From Opitutaceae bacterium (lineage in GTDB: Bacteria; Verrucomicrobiota; Verrucomicrobiia; Opitutales; Opitutaceae), in assembly GCA_016763045.1 (NCBI GenBank), contig JAESUN010000300.1, forward strand, positions 1 to 10,979: 10,979 nt of DNA, in the 5' to 3' direction. The notes below the pieces were generated by a model that was given only the letters and a program-made list of their open reading frames with translations, ran no database searches and was not told the DNA's origin. The position numbers and the translations under genes were made by a program. This document shows positions 1 to 7,976 of the stretch, in pieces (position 1 is the stretch's first letter; each line of letters begins with the position of its first letter).

Positions 1-319
1 ATAGACAAGAATCATCAATCAAGAGAACCAAAACTTATATAGAAACTGGAAATCAGGCTCATCTGAGCTAGGGGCCTCAAGCACATCGCAAGCCTAAAAA
101 GTGCTACTCAACTTGAGATAGTTATTCCACTGGTAAGCGTGTTGCCAGAAGTCTTATAGAGTACGTATGGACGCCTTAAGATAGTTAATAAAACTGGACA
201 GCTGTACTTGCTACATACCAACATTCTACGAGTAACCATCAGCATAAATTATCCATAATTTAGTTGTAGTACAAGTAGGAATGTTAGAGTAACTGAACCA
301 TTGATTTGACGTACTCGTT
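1..319. other. Left-edge stretch without recognisable gene
   Basis: I translated both strands here and every frame is broken by closely spaced stops; no protein family, RNA gene, terminator or repeat is recognisable. It lies just downstream of the Fic-family remnant on the - strand, so it may be the eroded 3' part of that gene or older degraded DNA, but no Fic residues can be traced into it. Confidence 0.5.
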
Positions 320-713
320 CTACACGCTAAGGGCATCCTGACGACGAAAAATACCTGCATGGATCAATTTTTCCAATATTTTCATTCACAAAACCCATAA
401 GACTTTTTGTATGCTGTCGCACGTCTTTTACGTCTGGCGGGATAAAAAAACTTCATCAATTCTGTGCGGATTACAGATGGTAACGAGATCTTTACGCAAC
501 ACACCACAATGGGAAGGCTTATCCATCAAACCATCCACCACTAGCCCTTGAACATGCTCTAATGTTTCAACACTCAGCATTACGGATGCTTTCTTCACAG
601 TTTTTTAGCAAGTGTTTTGCATCGGTAAGTGATAATGGATTGCCTTCTATACTGGTTGAAGCATATGAGGACAACTCTCTGGCATTTAGTTCCACCATAC
701 AGCTTTGGGTGAC
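320..713 (-). pseudogene. Fic-family (AMPylase-type) protein remnant
   Basis: The reverse strand reads as a Fic protein only if the frame is changed several times. From 713 downward one frame gives ELNARELSSYASTSIEGNPL and then SLTDAKHLLKN, the inhibitory-helix-like S/TxxxE(G/N)N region of Fic proteins, ending at a stop at 569-567. A second frame (598-428) gives LEHVQGLVVDGLMDKPSHCG and a segment ending NPHRIDEVFL. A third frame (431 to about 360) gives VKDVRQHTKSLMGFVNENIG plus KIDP. A fourth gives HAGIFRRQ. In order these match the usual Fic core up to just before the catalytic HPFxxGNGR loop, which is absent. Fic enzymes modify target proteins with AMP or related groups; this copy cannot be functional. 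Family recognition is from memory of Fic sequences. The start at 713 is the limit of recognisable homology, not a start codon, because stops precede it. Confidence 0.75.
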
Positions 714-1089
714 TCATTATCGGGTGATGGGGTCAAAAAGTGGCTGGCTGGCGACCCTCCCCCCGGAATATCCTTCGCCCAGTTTTTTGATGTTAGTGGA
801 GTGCCCTCAATATAAGCCTTGACGGACCTGGCTCAGAACCTGCTCACACACTGAATAGCTGCATTGGGATACCAATGATCTGATAGAGTAGGAGTCTACC
901 AAAGGTGCTATACAAGCTGCCAAAGGGCAAACGAGCCACTTTAATCCTGATGAGAGACTAAGGCACTTCATTTTGAAGTCGCTCAAACGCACAAAATCTC
1001 GGGCACATACGACGACAGCAAAAAAGTAATACAAGTAATCATCGGAGTGGCGTCACTTCACTTTACTCGTTCTGTTGACAGAGAATGAC
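714..1089. other. Non-coding or degraded stretch downstream of the operon
   Basis: No convincing gene is present. A 75-codon open frame at 807-1034 on the - strand and an 86-codon frame at 562-822 on the + strand resemble no family I know, and the second runs antisense to the Fic remnant. The last gene of the leftward operon stops at 1090, so a terminator would be expected here. The best hairpin (1044-1059, GGAGTG/CACTTC around a 4-nt loop) has a mismatch in the RNA of the relevant strand and no following T-run, so no intrinsic terminator can be called. Confidence 0.5.
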
Positions 1090-1503
1090 TTATAGGTGTC
1101 GCCTTAACCTGTTCGCAGCAGTCATACCAATCAACATCATAATCACAAATATTAATGGCTCTATTTGTAGGTATGCGAGAGATGACAACACAGGTCCTGG
1201 GCAGTAACCGACAAGCCCCCAACCAAGCCCAAATAATGAAGCACCGGTAATAAGACGAATATCAACCTGCCTATTGGAAGGCAAAAAAAACTTTACTTCA
1301 AATAATGGTGTCTGGCGCCTTAGTACAATACGGAAACCAATATACGTTGTACAAACTGCTACGCCCATAACAAGTAATAAGTCTGGCACCCACTCACCAA
1401 ATATATCCAAAAAACCTATCACTTTCGCTCTATCAGTCATACCTGAAAGTGCAAGGCCAACACCAAAGATTACGCCAACAATTAGAGACGTCAGTGATTT
1501 CAT
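1090..1503 (-). CDS. YeeE/YedE-type sulfur transport membrane protein, second half (PmpB-like)
   Basis: This 137-residue integral membrane protein belongs to the YeeE/YedE (DUF395, sulf_transp) family. Hydrophobic segments lie at about residues 5-20, 40-60, 84-100 and 110-130. The family signatures are visible: an N-terminal GVGLALSGMTDRAKVIGF stretch (14-31) and GLGWGLVGYCPGP (92-104) with Cys101. E. coli YeeE (TsuA) imports thiosulfate using conserved cysteines, and paired half-size forms (PmpA/PmpB) are linked to sulfur metabolism. The chosen ATG (1501-1503) overlaps the upstream gene's TGA as ATGA, typical of translational coupling; the open frame extends 31 codons further upstream, but that part lies antisense-like inside the partner gene. 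Together with its partner it probably forms one transporter for thiosulfate or sulfane sulfur. The substrate and direction of transport are inferred. Confidence 0.85.
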   Translation of the reverse strand: MKSLTSLIVGVIFGVGLALSGMTDRAKVIGFLDIFGEWVPDLLLVMGVAVCTTYIGFRIVLRRQTPLFEVKFFLPSNRQVDIRLITGASLFGLGWGLVGYCPGPVLSSLAYLQIEPLIFVIMMLIGMTAANRLRRHL

Positions 1504-1925
1504 ATTCTGCCCGCACCATACACTGTGATCATCGCAACAAGTATAAAGATCACTGTTGCCACCAGTGACCGGATTGATAGCCGGCCAATACCGCAAACAC
1601 CATGGCCACTGGTGCAGCCATTGCCCAGCTTTGTTCCAAAGCCCACTAAAAATGCACCAGTTAACAACATGACTATATTGACTGGACCCTGTTCAGGTAC
1701 AGCAATACTTGTCAGGCTGTGTGCTAACAAAGTACCCAAAGGAAGGCCAATAATTAATGTCCACCGCCACAATTTGTCATCTAATGAATTACTCTCAGAT
1801 TTATTGCTTACAGCGGCCCATAACAGGCCACTGATGCCCATAATATGGCCAAGTATTAACATTAGGCTAATTACTGCCACGCCAATAAAGGCGCCACCTA
1901 TAATTGGAAAAATTATATTGCTCAT
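1500..1925 (-). CDS. YeeE/YedE-type sulfur transport membrane protein, first half (PmpA-like)
   Basis: This 141-residue membrane protein is the N-terminal-type half of a YeeE/YedE (DUF395) transporter. It has hydrophobic segments at about 4-25, 53-72, 83-99 and 119-137, and the hallmark GNGCTSGHGVCGIGRLS at 101-117, with Cys104 and Cys111 as the likely sulfur-relay residues of this family. It sits 35 nt after the DUF2970 gene and overlaps the next half by 4 nt, so both halves are probably made in equal amounts and pair in the membrane. No Shine-Dalgarno sequence is evident before the ATG; the leader is very AT-rich and includes a small inverted repeat. In this operon it most likely moves thiosulfate, persulfide or another sulfur species produced by SQR and the dioxygenase; the exact substrate cannot be read from sequence. 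Confidence 0.88.
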   Translation of the reverse strand: MSNIIFPIIGGAFIGVAVISLMLILGHIMGISGLLWAAVSNKSESNSLDDKLWRWTLIIGLPLGTLLAHSLTSIAVPEQGPVNIVMLLTGAFLVGFGTKLGNGCTSGHGVCGIGRLSIRSLVATVIFILVAMITVYGAGRI

Positions 1926-1933
1926 TTAATAAT

Positions 1934-1954
1934 ATCTATAAAATAAAAATAGAT
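1934..1954. repeat. AT-rich inverted repeat before the YeeE/YedE pair
   Basis: ATCTAT (1934-1939) and ATAGAT (1949-1954) form a perfect 6-bp inverted repeat around a 9-nt A/T loop, in the only longer gap (35 nt) of the distal operon. The stem is A/T-rich and weak. It could influence translation or partial read-through into the transport genes, or be chance in AT-rich DNA. Confidence 0.3.
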
Positions 1955-1960
1955 TTTTCT

Positions 1961-2200
1961 TCATGACAGAACAAGTCGTACAACTATCGTTACCGATAAA
2001 ACGAACAAAAAGGTAAATAAAATACCTGCAAAAATAAATTGAGTAAAAGTTCCGCGTGAAAAATCTCCTTGTCTGTTTCGGTTTGATTGAACACCAATTG
2101 CTCCAGATAAAGTACTGACTAAGATTTCCCAGAAGGTTAATGATTGCATGGCTTTTTCATTCAAATCATTTTTCTGGGACATGCTATTATTTTTACTCAT
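1961..2200 (-). CDS. DUF2970 family one-helix membrane protein in cydX position
   Basis: A 79-residue protein with a polar N-terminus, a conserved-looking FWEILVSTLSGAIGVQS region (23-39) followed by RNRQGDF, and one transmembrane helix at about 55-77. This matches my knowledge of the DUF2970 family, whose function is unknown. Its ATG lies inside the end of cydB (8-nt overlap), and a strong AAGGAG (2208-2213) lies 7 nt upstream, so it is a genuine translated gene coupled to cydB. Small one-helix subunits (CydX, CydZ/DUF2474, CydH/CydY) commonly follow cydAB and stabilise the oxidase; this protein is longer and of a different family. A role as a cytochrome bd accessory subunit is inferred from position only. 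Confidence 0.82.
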   Translation of the reverse strand: MSKNNSMSQKNDLNEKAMQSLTFWEILVSTLSGAIGVQSNRNRQGDFSRGTFTQFIFAGILFTFLFVLSVTIVVRLVLS

Positions 2201-3188
2201 AAGAAAGCTCCTTTACCTTGCCTCGAAATACTCGATAAACAAATATTGAATAGATCATTATCATAGGCAGTGTTACCAAGATACCAATCAAAATGAATTG
2301 CAGTGAGTCTGTAGCAGAAGCTGCCGTCCATATGGTTAATTTTCCAATAATGATATAAGGAAAAATACTATACGCAAGACCGAGGCTTGCCATGATACAG
2401 ATGATGACAAGGCAAGCAAAAATTATCCAAGCATAGCCCTGATGCAAAATCTTAGAATGACGTACCAGCCAAAAAATAGTGATGTAGGCAAAAACACAAG
2501 TGACAGGTATTGGTAAGAGACCAATTGCGTTAGGCAATGTAAACCATTTTCTGGCAATTTCCTCACTGACAATCGGAGTCGAAATAGATACCAGCAACAG
2601 GGACAGCCCCATCGGCCATACTGCAAAACGGGCCCAGCTCAAGGCCTTATCAAATAATTCACCCTCCGCCTTCATCATCAACCAGGCAGCACCCAGCATG
2701 ATATAGAGTGCCGGTAATGTCAGCGCAATCAACACTGAGAAAAATAAACTCATCATCGAACTGCTTAAACCTGTAATGTAGGAGCCTAGCATCCAGCCTT
2801 GAGATGCCGACGCAATAAAAGAACCAATAAAGAAAATATGGTCCCAACGACGTTTATATTTGTCACCTGCCTTAACACGAAAATCAAACGCCACCCCACG
2901 TAAAACTAATCCCATCAACATCACAGTAACGGGTAGGTATAACGTACTCAACACAATTCCATAGGCCGAAGGAAAAGCAATCAGTAACACACCTACACCC
3001 AAGACAATCCAGGTTTCATTTGCATCCCAAAATGGGCCGATAGATGCCATCATCATGTCACGCTCTTTCTCGCTTGCGAATAATGACAATATTCCCACAC
3101 CAAGATCATAGCCATCCAATACAACATAGACTAAAAGGGCGAGCCCTATTATTAACATAAAGACAACGGGTAATAGCGTTTCCATCAT
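2193..3188 (-). CDS. cydB: Cytochrome bd-type (CioB-like) ubiquinol oxidase subunit II
   Basis: This 331-residue subunit II of a bd-type quinol oxidase in the inner membrane pairs with the upstream subunit I. Signatures include DGYDLGVGIL (25-34), GPFWDANETW (51-60), a GVGVLLIAFP helix, and LYLPVTVMLMGLVLRGVAF (83-101). About eight hydrophobic helices can be seen. The length fits the CioB/short CydB group rather than the longer E. coli CydB. The ATG at 3186-3188 overlaps the cydA stop as ATGA, with AGAGG (3195-3199) 6 nt upstream; a second ATG follows immediately, so the start could be one codon later. Bd-type oxidases are known to resist sulfide and cyanide, which fits a location beside SQR. 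Complete, with no sign of damage. Confidence 0.95.
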   Translation of the reverse strand: MMETLLPVVFMLIIGLALLVYVVLDGYDLGVGILSLFASEKERDMMMASIGPFWDANETWIVLGVGVLLIAFPSAYGIVLSTLYLPVTVMLMGLVLRGVAFDFRVKAGDKYKRRWDHIFFIGSFIASASQGWMLGSYITGLSSSMMSLFFSVLIALTLPALYIMLGAAWLMMKAEGELFDKALSWARFAVWPMGLSLLLVSISTPIVSEEIARKWFTLPNAIGLLPIPVTCVFAYITIFWLVRHSKILHQGYAWIIFACLVIICIMASLGLAYSIFPYIIIGKLTIWTAASATDSLQFILIGILVTLPMIMIYSIFVYRVFRGKVKELSYE

Positions 3189-4552
3189 AGAGCACCTCTT
3201 ATAGCCACTTGATCTTCGCCACCCGAGCTATATTCGTGGAGTAATTTTAAAGAACGAGGAGGACGTGTAACGAGATGATGTAACGCACCAATGTAAGAAG
3301 TGAGCAAAAATGCGTAAAGCGCCAAGTAACCTATTAAAGTGCCGATCAGCACTTCTGGTGGGTGGTCTGCCACGATATCAGACGTCGTCAGTATGCCATA
3401 CACCATATAGGGCTGTCGGCCAATCTCAGTCACGTACCAGCCTGCTAATACCGCACACCAACCTGAGAAGGTCATGAGAGCGAGTATGCGCGGCAACCAG
3501 GGGGATGGTCTTTGTCTTCTAAACATTTGCCAACTACCCCACCAACTAACGATTAACATCAACACACCCACTGCTACCATGACACGGAATGCCCAAAAAA
3601 CGACAGCTACTGGGGGGTGCATATCCCCGAATTCATTTAAACCAATTATTTTTCCCTCTAGTTCATGGGTAAGAATAATACTGCCAAGTTTAGGAATTTT
3701 AACTGCATATTCTGTTTGGCGAGTTTCTTCATTTGGCATGCCAAACAAGGTCAAAGGTACACCTACCTCCGTCTCCCATACTCCTTCGATAGCTGCAATT
3801 TTTGCAGGCTGATACTTCAGCGTATTAAGACCATGTAAATCACCAACAACTATTTGTAATGGTGTGAGGACAGCTGCTGTTAGTACGCCAACCTTCAATA
3901 GCTTCCATGTCGTAGAACTATCGGTTTTTCGAATAACACGCCAGGCACTGAGGCCCGCAATCAAAAAAGATGCCGTCAACAATGATGCAATCGTCATGTG
4001 CGCCATACGGTAAGGAAATGAAGGATTGAACACAATATCCCACCAGCTAACGGCAAAAAAGACGCCACCCTCAAGACGATAACCTGTAGGGGTATGCATC
4101 CAAGAATTAAGGCTCAGAATCCAAAAAGCAGAAAATGTTGTCCCTAAGGCCACCAAAAAGGTGCTCAGAAGATGGATACGATTAGACACGCGGTCTTTAC
4201 CAAACAACATAATGCCTAAAAATGAGGCCTCCATAAAAAATGCTGTCAGTATTTCATACCCTAATAATGGCCCAGATATATTTCCTGTCCGCGCCATAAA
4301 CCCTGGCCAATTTGTTCCAAATTGAAAGCTCATGGTAATGCCCGTCACGACTCCCAAAGCAAACGTTAGAGCAAATATTTTTACCCAGGAAAAATAAGCA
4401 AATTCCCAGGATTTATCACCCGTAACCGTATACCTAATTCGAAAGAATAATAAGAACCAACAAAGTCCAATTGATATACTGGGAAATAAAATATGAAAAC
4501 TGATATTTGCCGCAAACTGAATTCGTGACAAAACCAATGGGTCAAGCTCCAT
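3185..4552 (-). CDS. cydA: Cytochrome bd-type (CioA-like) ubiquinol oxidase subunit I
   Basis: The 455-residue catalytic subunit I of a bd-type terminal oxidase oxidises quinol and reduces O2 to water. Expected haem ligands and key residues are present: His20 (E. coli His19), Glu100 and Glu108 (Glu99/Glu107), His185 (His186) and Met325 in FWAFRVMVAVG (Met393). The quinol-site Lys251 and Glu256 in YQPAKIAAIE correspond to E. coli Lys252/Glu257. GRQPYMVYGILTTSD (378-392) is the usual C-terminal signature. The Q-loop is short, which places it in the CioA (cyanide-insensitive oxidase) subgroup; whether it carries haem d or only b cannot be told. The start is supported by GGAGG at 4558-4562. The gene overlaps the SulP gene by 11 nt and cydB by 4 nt. 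Its job here is probably to burn SQR-derived electrons while sulfide is present. Confidence 0.96.
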   Translation of the reverse strand: MELDPLVLSRIQFAANISFHILFPSISIGLCWFLLFFRIRYTVTGDKSWEFAYFSWVKIFALTFALGVVTGITMSFQFGTNWPGFMARTGNISGPLLGYEILTAFFMEASFLGIMLFGKDRVSNRIHLLSTFLVALGTTFSAFWILSLNSWMHTPTGYRLEGGVFFAVSWWDIVFNPSFPYRMAHMTIASLLTASFLIAGLSAWRVIRKTDSSTTWKLLKVGVLTAAVLTPLQIVVGDLHGLNTLKYQPAKIAAIEGVWETEVGVPLTLFGMPNEETRQTEYAVKIPKLGSIILTHELEGKIIGLNEFGDMHPPVAVVFWAFRVMVAVGVLMLIVSWWGSWQMFRRQRPSPWLPRILALMTFSGWCAVLAGWYVTEIGRQPYMVYGILTTSDIVADHPPEVLIGTLIGYLALYAFLLTSYIGALHHLVTRPPRSLKLLHEYSSGGEDQVAIRGAL

Positions 4553-6308
4553 GGTTACCTCCGTTATTCAAACAGGGACTCTCTGGGTTTATACAAGTGA
4601 TAAGGGATTCAAATGCAGCAAACTGTGAGAGGTACACCCTTCCCGAAAGGTTCTCAAGAAAGCCTGAGAATCGAAGTGAATCAATAACCGGACCCTTGAC
4701 TTCAGAGAGATGAAGCATCACCCCTTGTTCTAATAATCTATCATTTACCGCATAAAGTACTTCCATTGCAGTGAAATCAATTTCATTAATTGCACTGCAA
4801 ATCAGTACGACATGCGAAATTCTGTCGTCATCATAAAGACGTTGATAAATACAATCTTCCAAACATGTGGCATTCGCAAAAAACAAACTCTCATCAACGC
4901 GTAAATTTAAAATTTCTGGATAAGTTGTGACATGAAAACGCTTTATGTTTCTAAAGTGCTGAGTTCCTTCGATTAACCCAACTTCTGCAATATGTGGTAT
5001 TGAAGAACGATATAAAAAAAGAAGTAATGATAGAAGTACTCCAAATGCCACCCCGGCCTCAACACCCAACAATAATGTGCCAAAAATTGTACTTACTACA
5101 GCAAGAAAATCACTTTTGGAAAAATTCCAAGTCTTTTTTAAGATAGAGAAATCCAGCAATGCCAGAACGGCAATAATAATGGTGGCCGCAAGTGTTGCTT
5201 TCGGTAAATAATACATGGCAGGAGCCAAATATAGTGAAGCTAAAGCAATACCTATAGCCGCATATATACCTGCTGCTTGAGTTACTGCTCCAGCATCGTA
5301 ATTTACGACCGTTCTTGAGAGCCCTCCCGTTACAGGGAAGGCTCCAGAAAACGCAGAAGCTATATTTGCCACACCCAAACCAATTAATTCTTTATTATTA
5401 TCTATTTTTTGGCGTTGCTTAGCCGCCAGTGTTTTACCGACTGATACCGATTCAACATAACCAATAACAGCGATACTTAACGCTGAAATCCATAGCTGCT
5501 CAATAAGATCTAGAGAAATCTCCGGCCAAGTAAGTTGAGGTAAACCCGCCGGTATATTACCGATTACAGACACACCCTGTTTATCCAGGTGAAATAATGA
5601 GACCAATATTATTGTTGCAATAACACCAACAATGGGTGCACCTTTAGCGATGAGATTGGCATTTTCCCTGGTTACCCCAACGTGAATAAACAGCTTGACT
5701 ATGCCCGTTCTGGCCCAAAAGAGAAAACCCAAAACAGCAATGCCTAATACCAAAGTAACAATATGCAGCTGATCTATATTTTCAAATAATGACGTTACGA
5801 TTTTTGGCAATGTATCACCATTGGCTGTAACACCTAAGAGGTGTCGTACCTGACTTAACGCAATAATGATTCCAGATGCGGTAATAAAACCCGAAACAAC
5901 TGTATGTGATAAGAAATTAGCCACAAAACCAAAATTGAATAAACCCATGATGAGCAAGAAGGTGCCGGAAAGTAATGCGAGTGTAACTGCTGCACTAATA
6001 TAATCAGTAGAGCCCGGCTCCACAACGTTACTTAATGCCACCATAGTCATCAATGAAACAATTGCTACCGGTCCAACGGAAAGAGTTCGGCTTGAGCCAA
6101 AAATTGCGTAAGCAAAAAGTGGTAGCATACTTGCGTAAAGCCCTGTTTCTGGTGGCATTCCGGCCAATAGGGCATAAGCAAGTGATTGCGGGATCAGCAT
6201 CATGGTAACGACTGCACCTGCTACTAAGTCAGCTTTGAGCGCATCCGTATCGTATGCTTGCATCCACTCTATTGCAGTCAACCAGCGTTTACGGGCTTCC
6301 CAATCCAT
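4542..6308 (-). CDS. SulP-family inorganic anion transporter with C-terminal STAS domain
   Basis: A full-length (588 aa) SulP/SLC26-type membrane transporter. Residues about 20-435 are the membrane domain, with the family signature at the start (DLVAGAVVTMMLIPQSLAYA, 27-46), GLYASMLP (56-63), a glycine-rich NIASAFSGAFPVTGGLSRT segment (315-333) and many hydrophobic helices. Residues about 460-572 are a STAS domain (LNLRVDESLFFANA; VVLICSAINEIDFTAMEVL). The family moves sulfate, bicarbonate and other anions. Beside SQR and a persulfide dioxygenase the likely cargo is sulfite, sulfate or thiosulfate; this is inferred from context, as is the direction. It starts 3 nt after the SQR stop with only a weak ribosome site, so translation is probably coupled, and its end overlaps cydA. 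The short tail after the STAS domain holds two cysteines of unknown meaning. Confidence 0.93.
   Translation of the reverse strand: MDWEARKRWLTAIEWMQAYDTDALKADLVAGAVVTMMLIPQSLAYALLAGMPPETGLYASMLPLFAYAIFGSSRTLSVGPVAIVSLMTMVALSNVVEPGSTDYISAAVTLALLSGTFLLIMGLFNFGFVANFLSHTVVSGFITASGIIIALSQVRHLLGVTANGDTLPKIVTSLFENIDQLHIVTLVLGIAVLGFLFWARTGIVKLFIHVGVTRENANLIAKGAPIVGVIATIILVSLFHLDKQGVSVIGNIPAGLPQLTWPEISLDLIEQLWISALSIAVIGYVESVSVGKTLAAKQRQKIDNNKELIGLGVANIASAFSGAFPVTGGLSRTVVNYDAGAVTQAAGIYAAIGIALASLYLAPAMYYLPKATLAATIIIAVLALLDFSILKKTWNFSKSDFLAVVSTIFGTLLLGVEAGVAFGVLLSLLLFLYRSSIPHIAEVGLIEGTQHFRNIKRFHVTTYPEILNLRVDESLFFANATCLEDCIYQRLYDDDRISHVVLICSAINEIDFTAMEVLYAVNDRLLEQGVMLHLSEVKGPVIDSLRFSGFLENLSGRVYLSQFAAFESLITCINPESPCLNNGGNHGA
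4557..4562 (-). promoter_or_regulatory. Strong Shine-Dalgarno of cydA inside the SulP gene
   Basis: On the - strand GGAGGT precedes the cydA ATG by 4 nt and lies within the last codons of the SulP gene. It fixes the cydA start at 4552 and supports translation coupled to the upstream gene. Confidence 0.8.
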
Positions 6309-6311
6309 AGC

Positions 6312-7946
6312 CTAAAACTCTACTACAGATTTTGTGAGCCATTCACGTCCCTTGAGCATACCTTGCCAGTATATTTGTGGCAGAGCGTGTACTTTCAACC
6401 ACCAAGCTAAACGTGTTGGTTGAGCACCATTATTTAGCCAACTAGGAAAAGTCGGAGTTATCCGTCCACCGTAACAGAATTCAGCAAGTACAATTTTTCC
6501 ACGCTCAACTATGAGGGGGCAGGAACCATAACCGTCATACTTTGCAAGAACAGGTTTACCGGTGAGACTATCACAGATATTTGTTGCCACTATGGGTACT
6601 TGCTTCCTAATCGCAGCCATTGTTTTGGCATTGGTAGTATTCATCGCATCACCCAAGCCCCAGATATTTTTATAGACTACATGTTGCAATGTATGTGGAT
6701 CAACATTAAGCCAGCCAGCGTTATCTGCAAGGCCACTGGCTTTAATAAATTCTGGTGCTCTTTGTGACGGACAAATATGTAGTAAGTCAAAGTCTTTACA
6801 TACCCGTTTTTGTTCACCATTTTCATCTATTACATCAAACCATGCTTTTTTGTTTTCTCCATCCACTTTCACCAAGTTATGGCTAAAGTTCAATGCTACG
6901 TGATATTTTTTTATGTACTCCATCAGTGCAGGCACATAGGTTTCAATACCAAACAACACACCACCGGCATTACAAAACTCAATATCTATGTTATTTAAAA
7001 CACCATTTTTGCACCAATGATCTGCTGACAAATAGAGTGCTTTTTGGGGTGCCCCGGCACACTTAATTGGCATTGGCGGCTGAGTAAAAATCGCCTTGCC
7101 CTGCTTTAGATTTTTTACTAACTCCCAGGTATAAGGAGCCAAATCATAACGGTAATTGGATGTCACACCATTTTTTCCAAGCGTATCCTCAGCCCCTTCA
7201 ATGGCATCCCAGCTAAGCTCCAAGCCTGGCGATACAATCAACTGCTGATAATATACTTCTGATAGATCATCAAGTACGACCTTACCTTCACTGGGTAAAA
7301 CCTTGGCTACATTTTGCTTTATGTGACTGATCTGGCGACCAAAAAGAGAAGCTGTATCCCGTTCTGTAGATTCAGGAGAAAAAACTCCTCCTCCAACCAT
7401 AGTCCAACCAGGTTGATAATAGTGTTTACTGGATGCATCAATCACGACAATACGCAACTGCTTGTTTCGTTTGTATAGACTGGATGAAACTGCTACACCT
7501 CCCGAACCTGCGCCAATAATAACAACATCAAAGCAAGGTTTTTCCCTCTGTGTAGCTTCATGCTCTAGGCCATCAATGTTAGTATTTTCATCCATTGCAG
7601 GTATCAAACCGCTGCCCGTTAACTGTTGAGTTGCTTTCCAGATTTGTTCTGAACGATTACCTGTCCGACAGTAAGCATGTACCTTCTTTCCATTAGCCAG
7701 CACCCCACTGAATTGACGAACAAGGGCTTCGTCCAATTGACCCGATACAAAAGTAATATTGTATGCTGTTAATCCAAGAGCCTGTGCAGCCTGCTTAATA
7801 TCAGAGAAGTTGGTTTGATCTGCCGCTTCCCCATCTGGCCGATTACAGATGATGACCTCAATACCGTCACTCACCAATCCAATTAAATCCTTGGTGGTAA
7901 TTTGCCCAGATACTGACACTTGGGGGTCTAGTTTTCTTCTATTCAT
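6312..7946 (-). CDS. sqr: Sulfur transferase (DUF442/TIGR01244)-sulfide:quinone oxidoreductase fusion
   Basis: A two-domain protein of 544 residues. Residues about 5-115 are a DUF442/TIGR01244 domain with a rhodanese-like loop CRTGNRS (93-99; candidate sulfur-carrying Cys93); databases often label such domains tyrosine phosphatase-like. After a linker, residues about 138-544 are a type II (human SQOR-like) flavoprotein SQR: FAD-binding GAGSGG (145-150), catalytic Cys296 in PIKCAGAPQK (293-302) and Cys476 in YDGYGSCPLIV (470-480), the pair matching human Cys201/Cys379, and a second flavin segment IWGLGDAMN (428-436). The tail (about 500-540) is rich in Trp and basic residues and could anchor it to the membrane face. 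It oxidises sulfide, reduces quinone and passes sulfane sulfur to an acceptor such as glutathione. It lies 30 nt after the dioxygenase gene. The start has only a weak GGA-type ribosome site. Confidence 0.95.
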   Translation of the reverse strand: MNRRKLDPQVSVSGQITTKDLIGLVSDGIEVIICNRPDGEAADQTNFSDIKQAAQALGLTAYNITFVSGQLDEALVRQFSGVLANGKKVHAYCRTGNRSEQIWKATQQLTGSGLIPAMDENTNIDGLEHEATQREKPCFDVVIIGAGSGGVAVSSSLYKRNKQLRIVVIDASSKHYYQPGWTMVGGGVFSPESTERDTASLFGRQISHIKQNVAKVLPSEGKVVLDDLSEVYYQQLIVSPGLELSWDAIEGAEDTLGKNGVTSNYRYDLAPYTWELVKNLKQGKAIFTQPPMPIKCAGAPQKALYLSADHWCKNGVLNNIDIEFCNAGGVLFGIETYVPALMEYIKKYHVALNFSHNLVKVDGENKKAWFDVIDENGEQKRVCKDFDLLHICPSQRAPEFIKASGLADNAGWLNVDPHTLQHVVYKNIWGLGDAMNTTNAKTMAAIRKQVPIVATNICDSLTGKPVLAKYDGYGSCPLIVERGKIVLAEFCYGGRITPTFPSWLNNGAQPTRLAWWLKVHALPQIYWQGMLKGREWLTKSVVEF

Positions 7947-7976
7947 AATTATTTCCAGTAAAGGGTTAAGCTTGTA

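Noticed and set aside
562-822. 86-codon open frame on the + strand
   Set aside because: It overlaps, antisense, the recognisable Fic-family segments on the - strand.
807-1034. 75-codon open frame on the - strand, possible small Cys-rich protein
   Set aside because: No ribosome site, no family resemblance and no coding-like context; it sits in otherwise frame-poor DNA.
1044-1059. Hairpin as operon terminator
   Set aside because: The stem has a mismatch in the leftward transcript and no U-tract follows.
1525-1929. 134-codon open frame on the + strand
   Set aside because: It runs antisense to the YeeE/YedE first-half gene, resembles no family, and lacks a ribosome site; it is a shadow of the conserved - strand gene.
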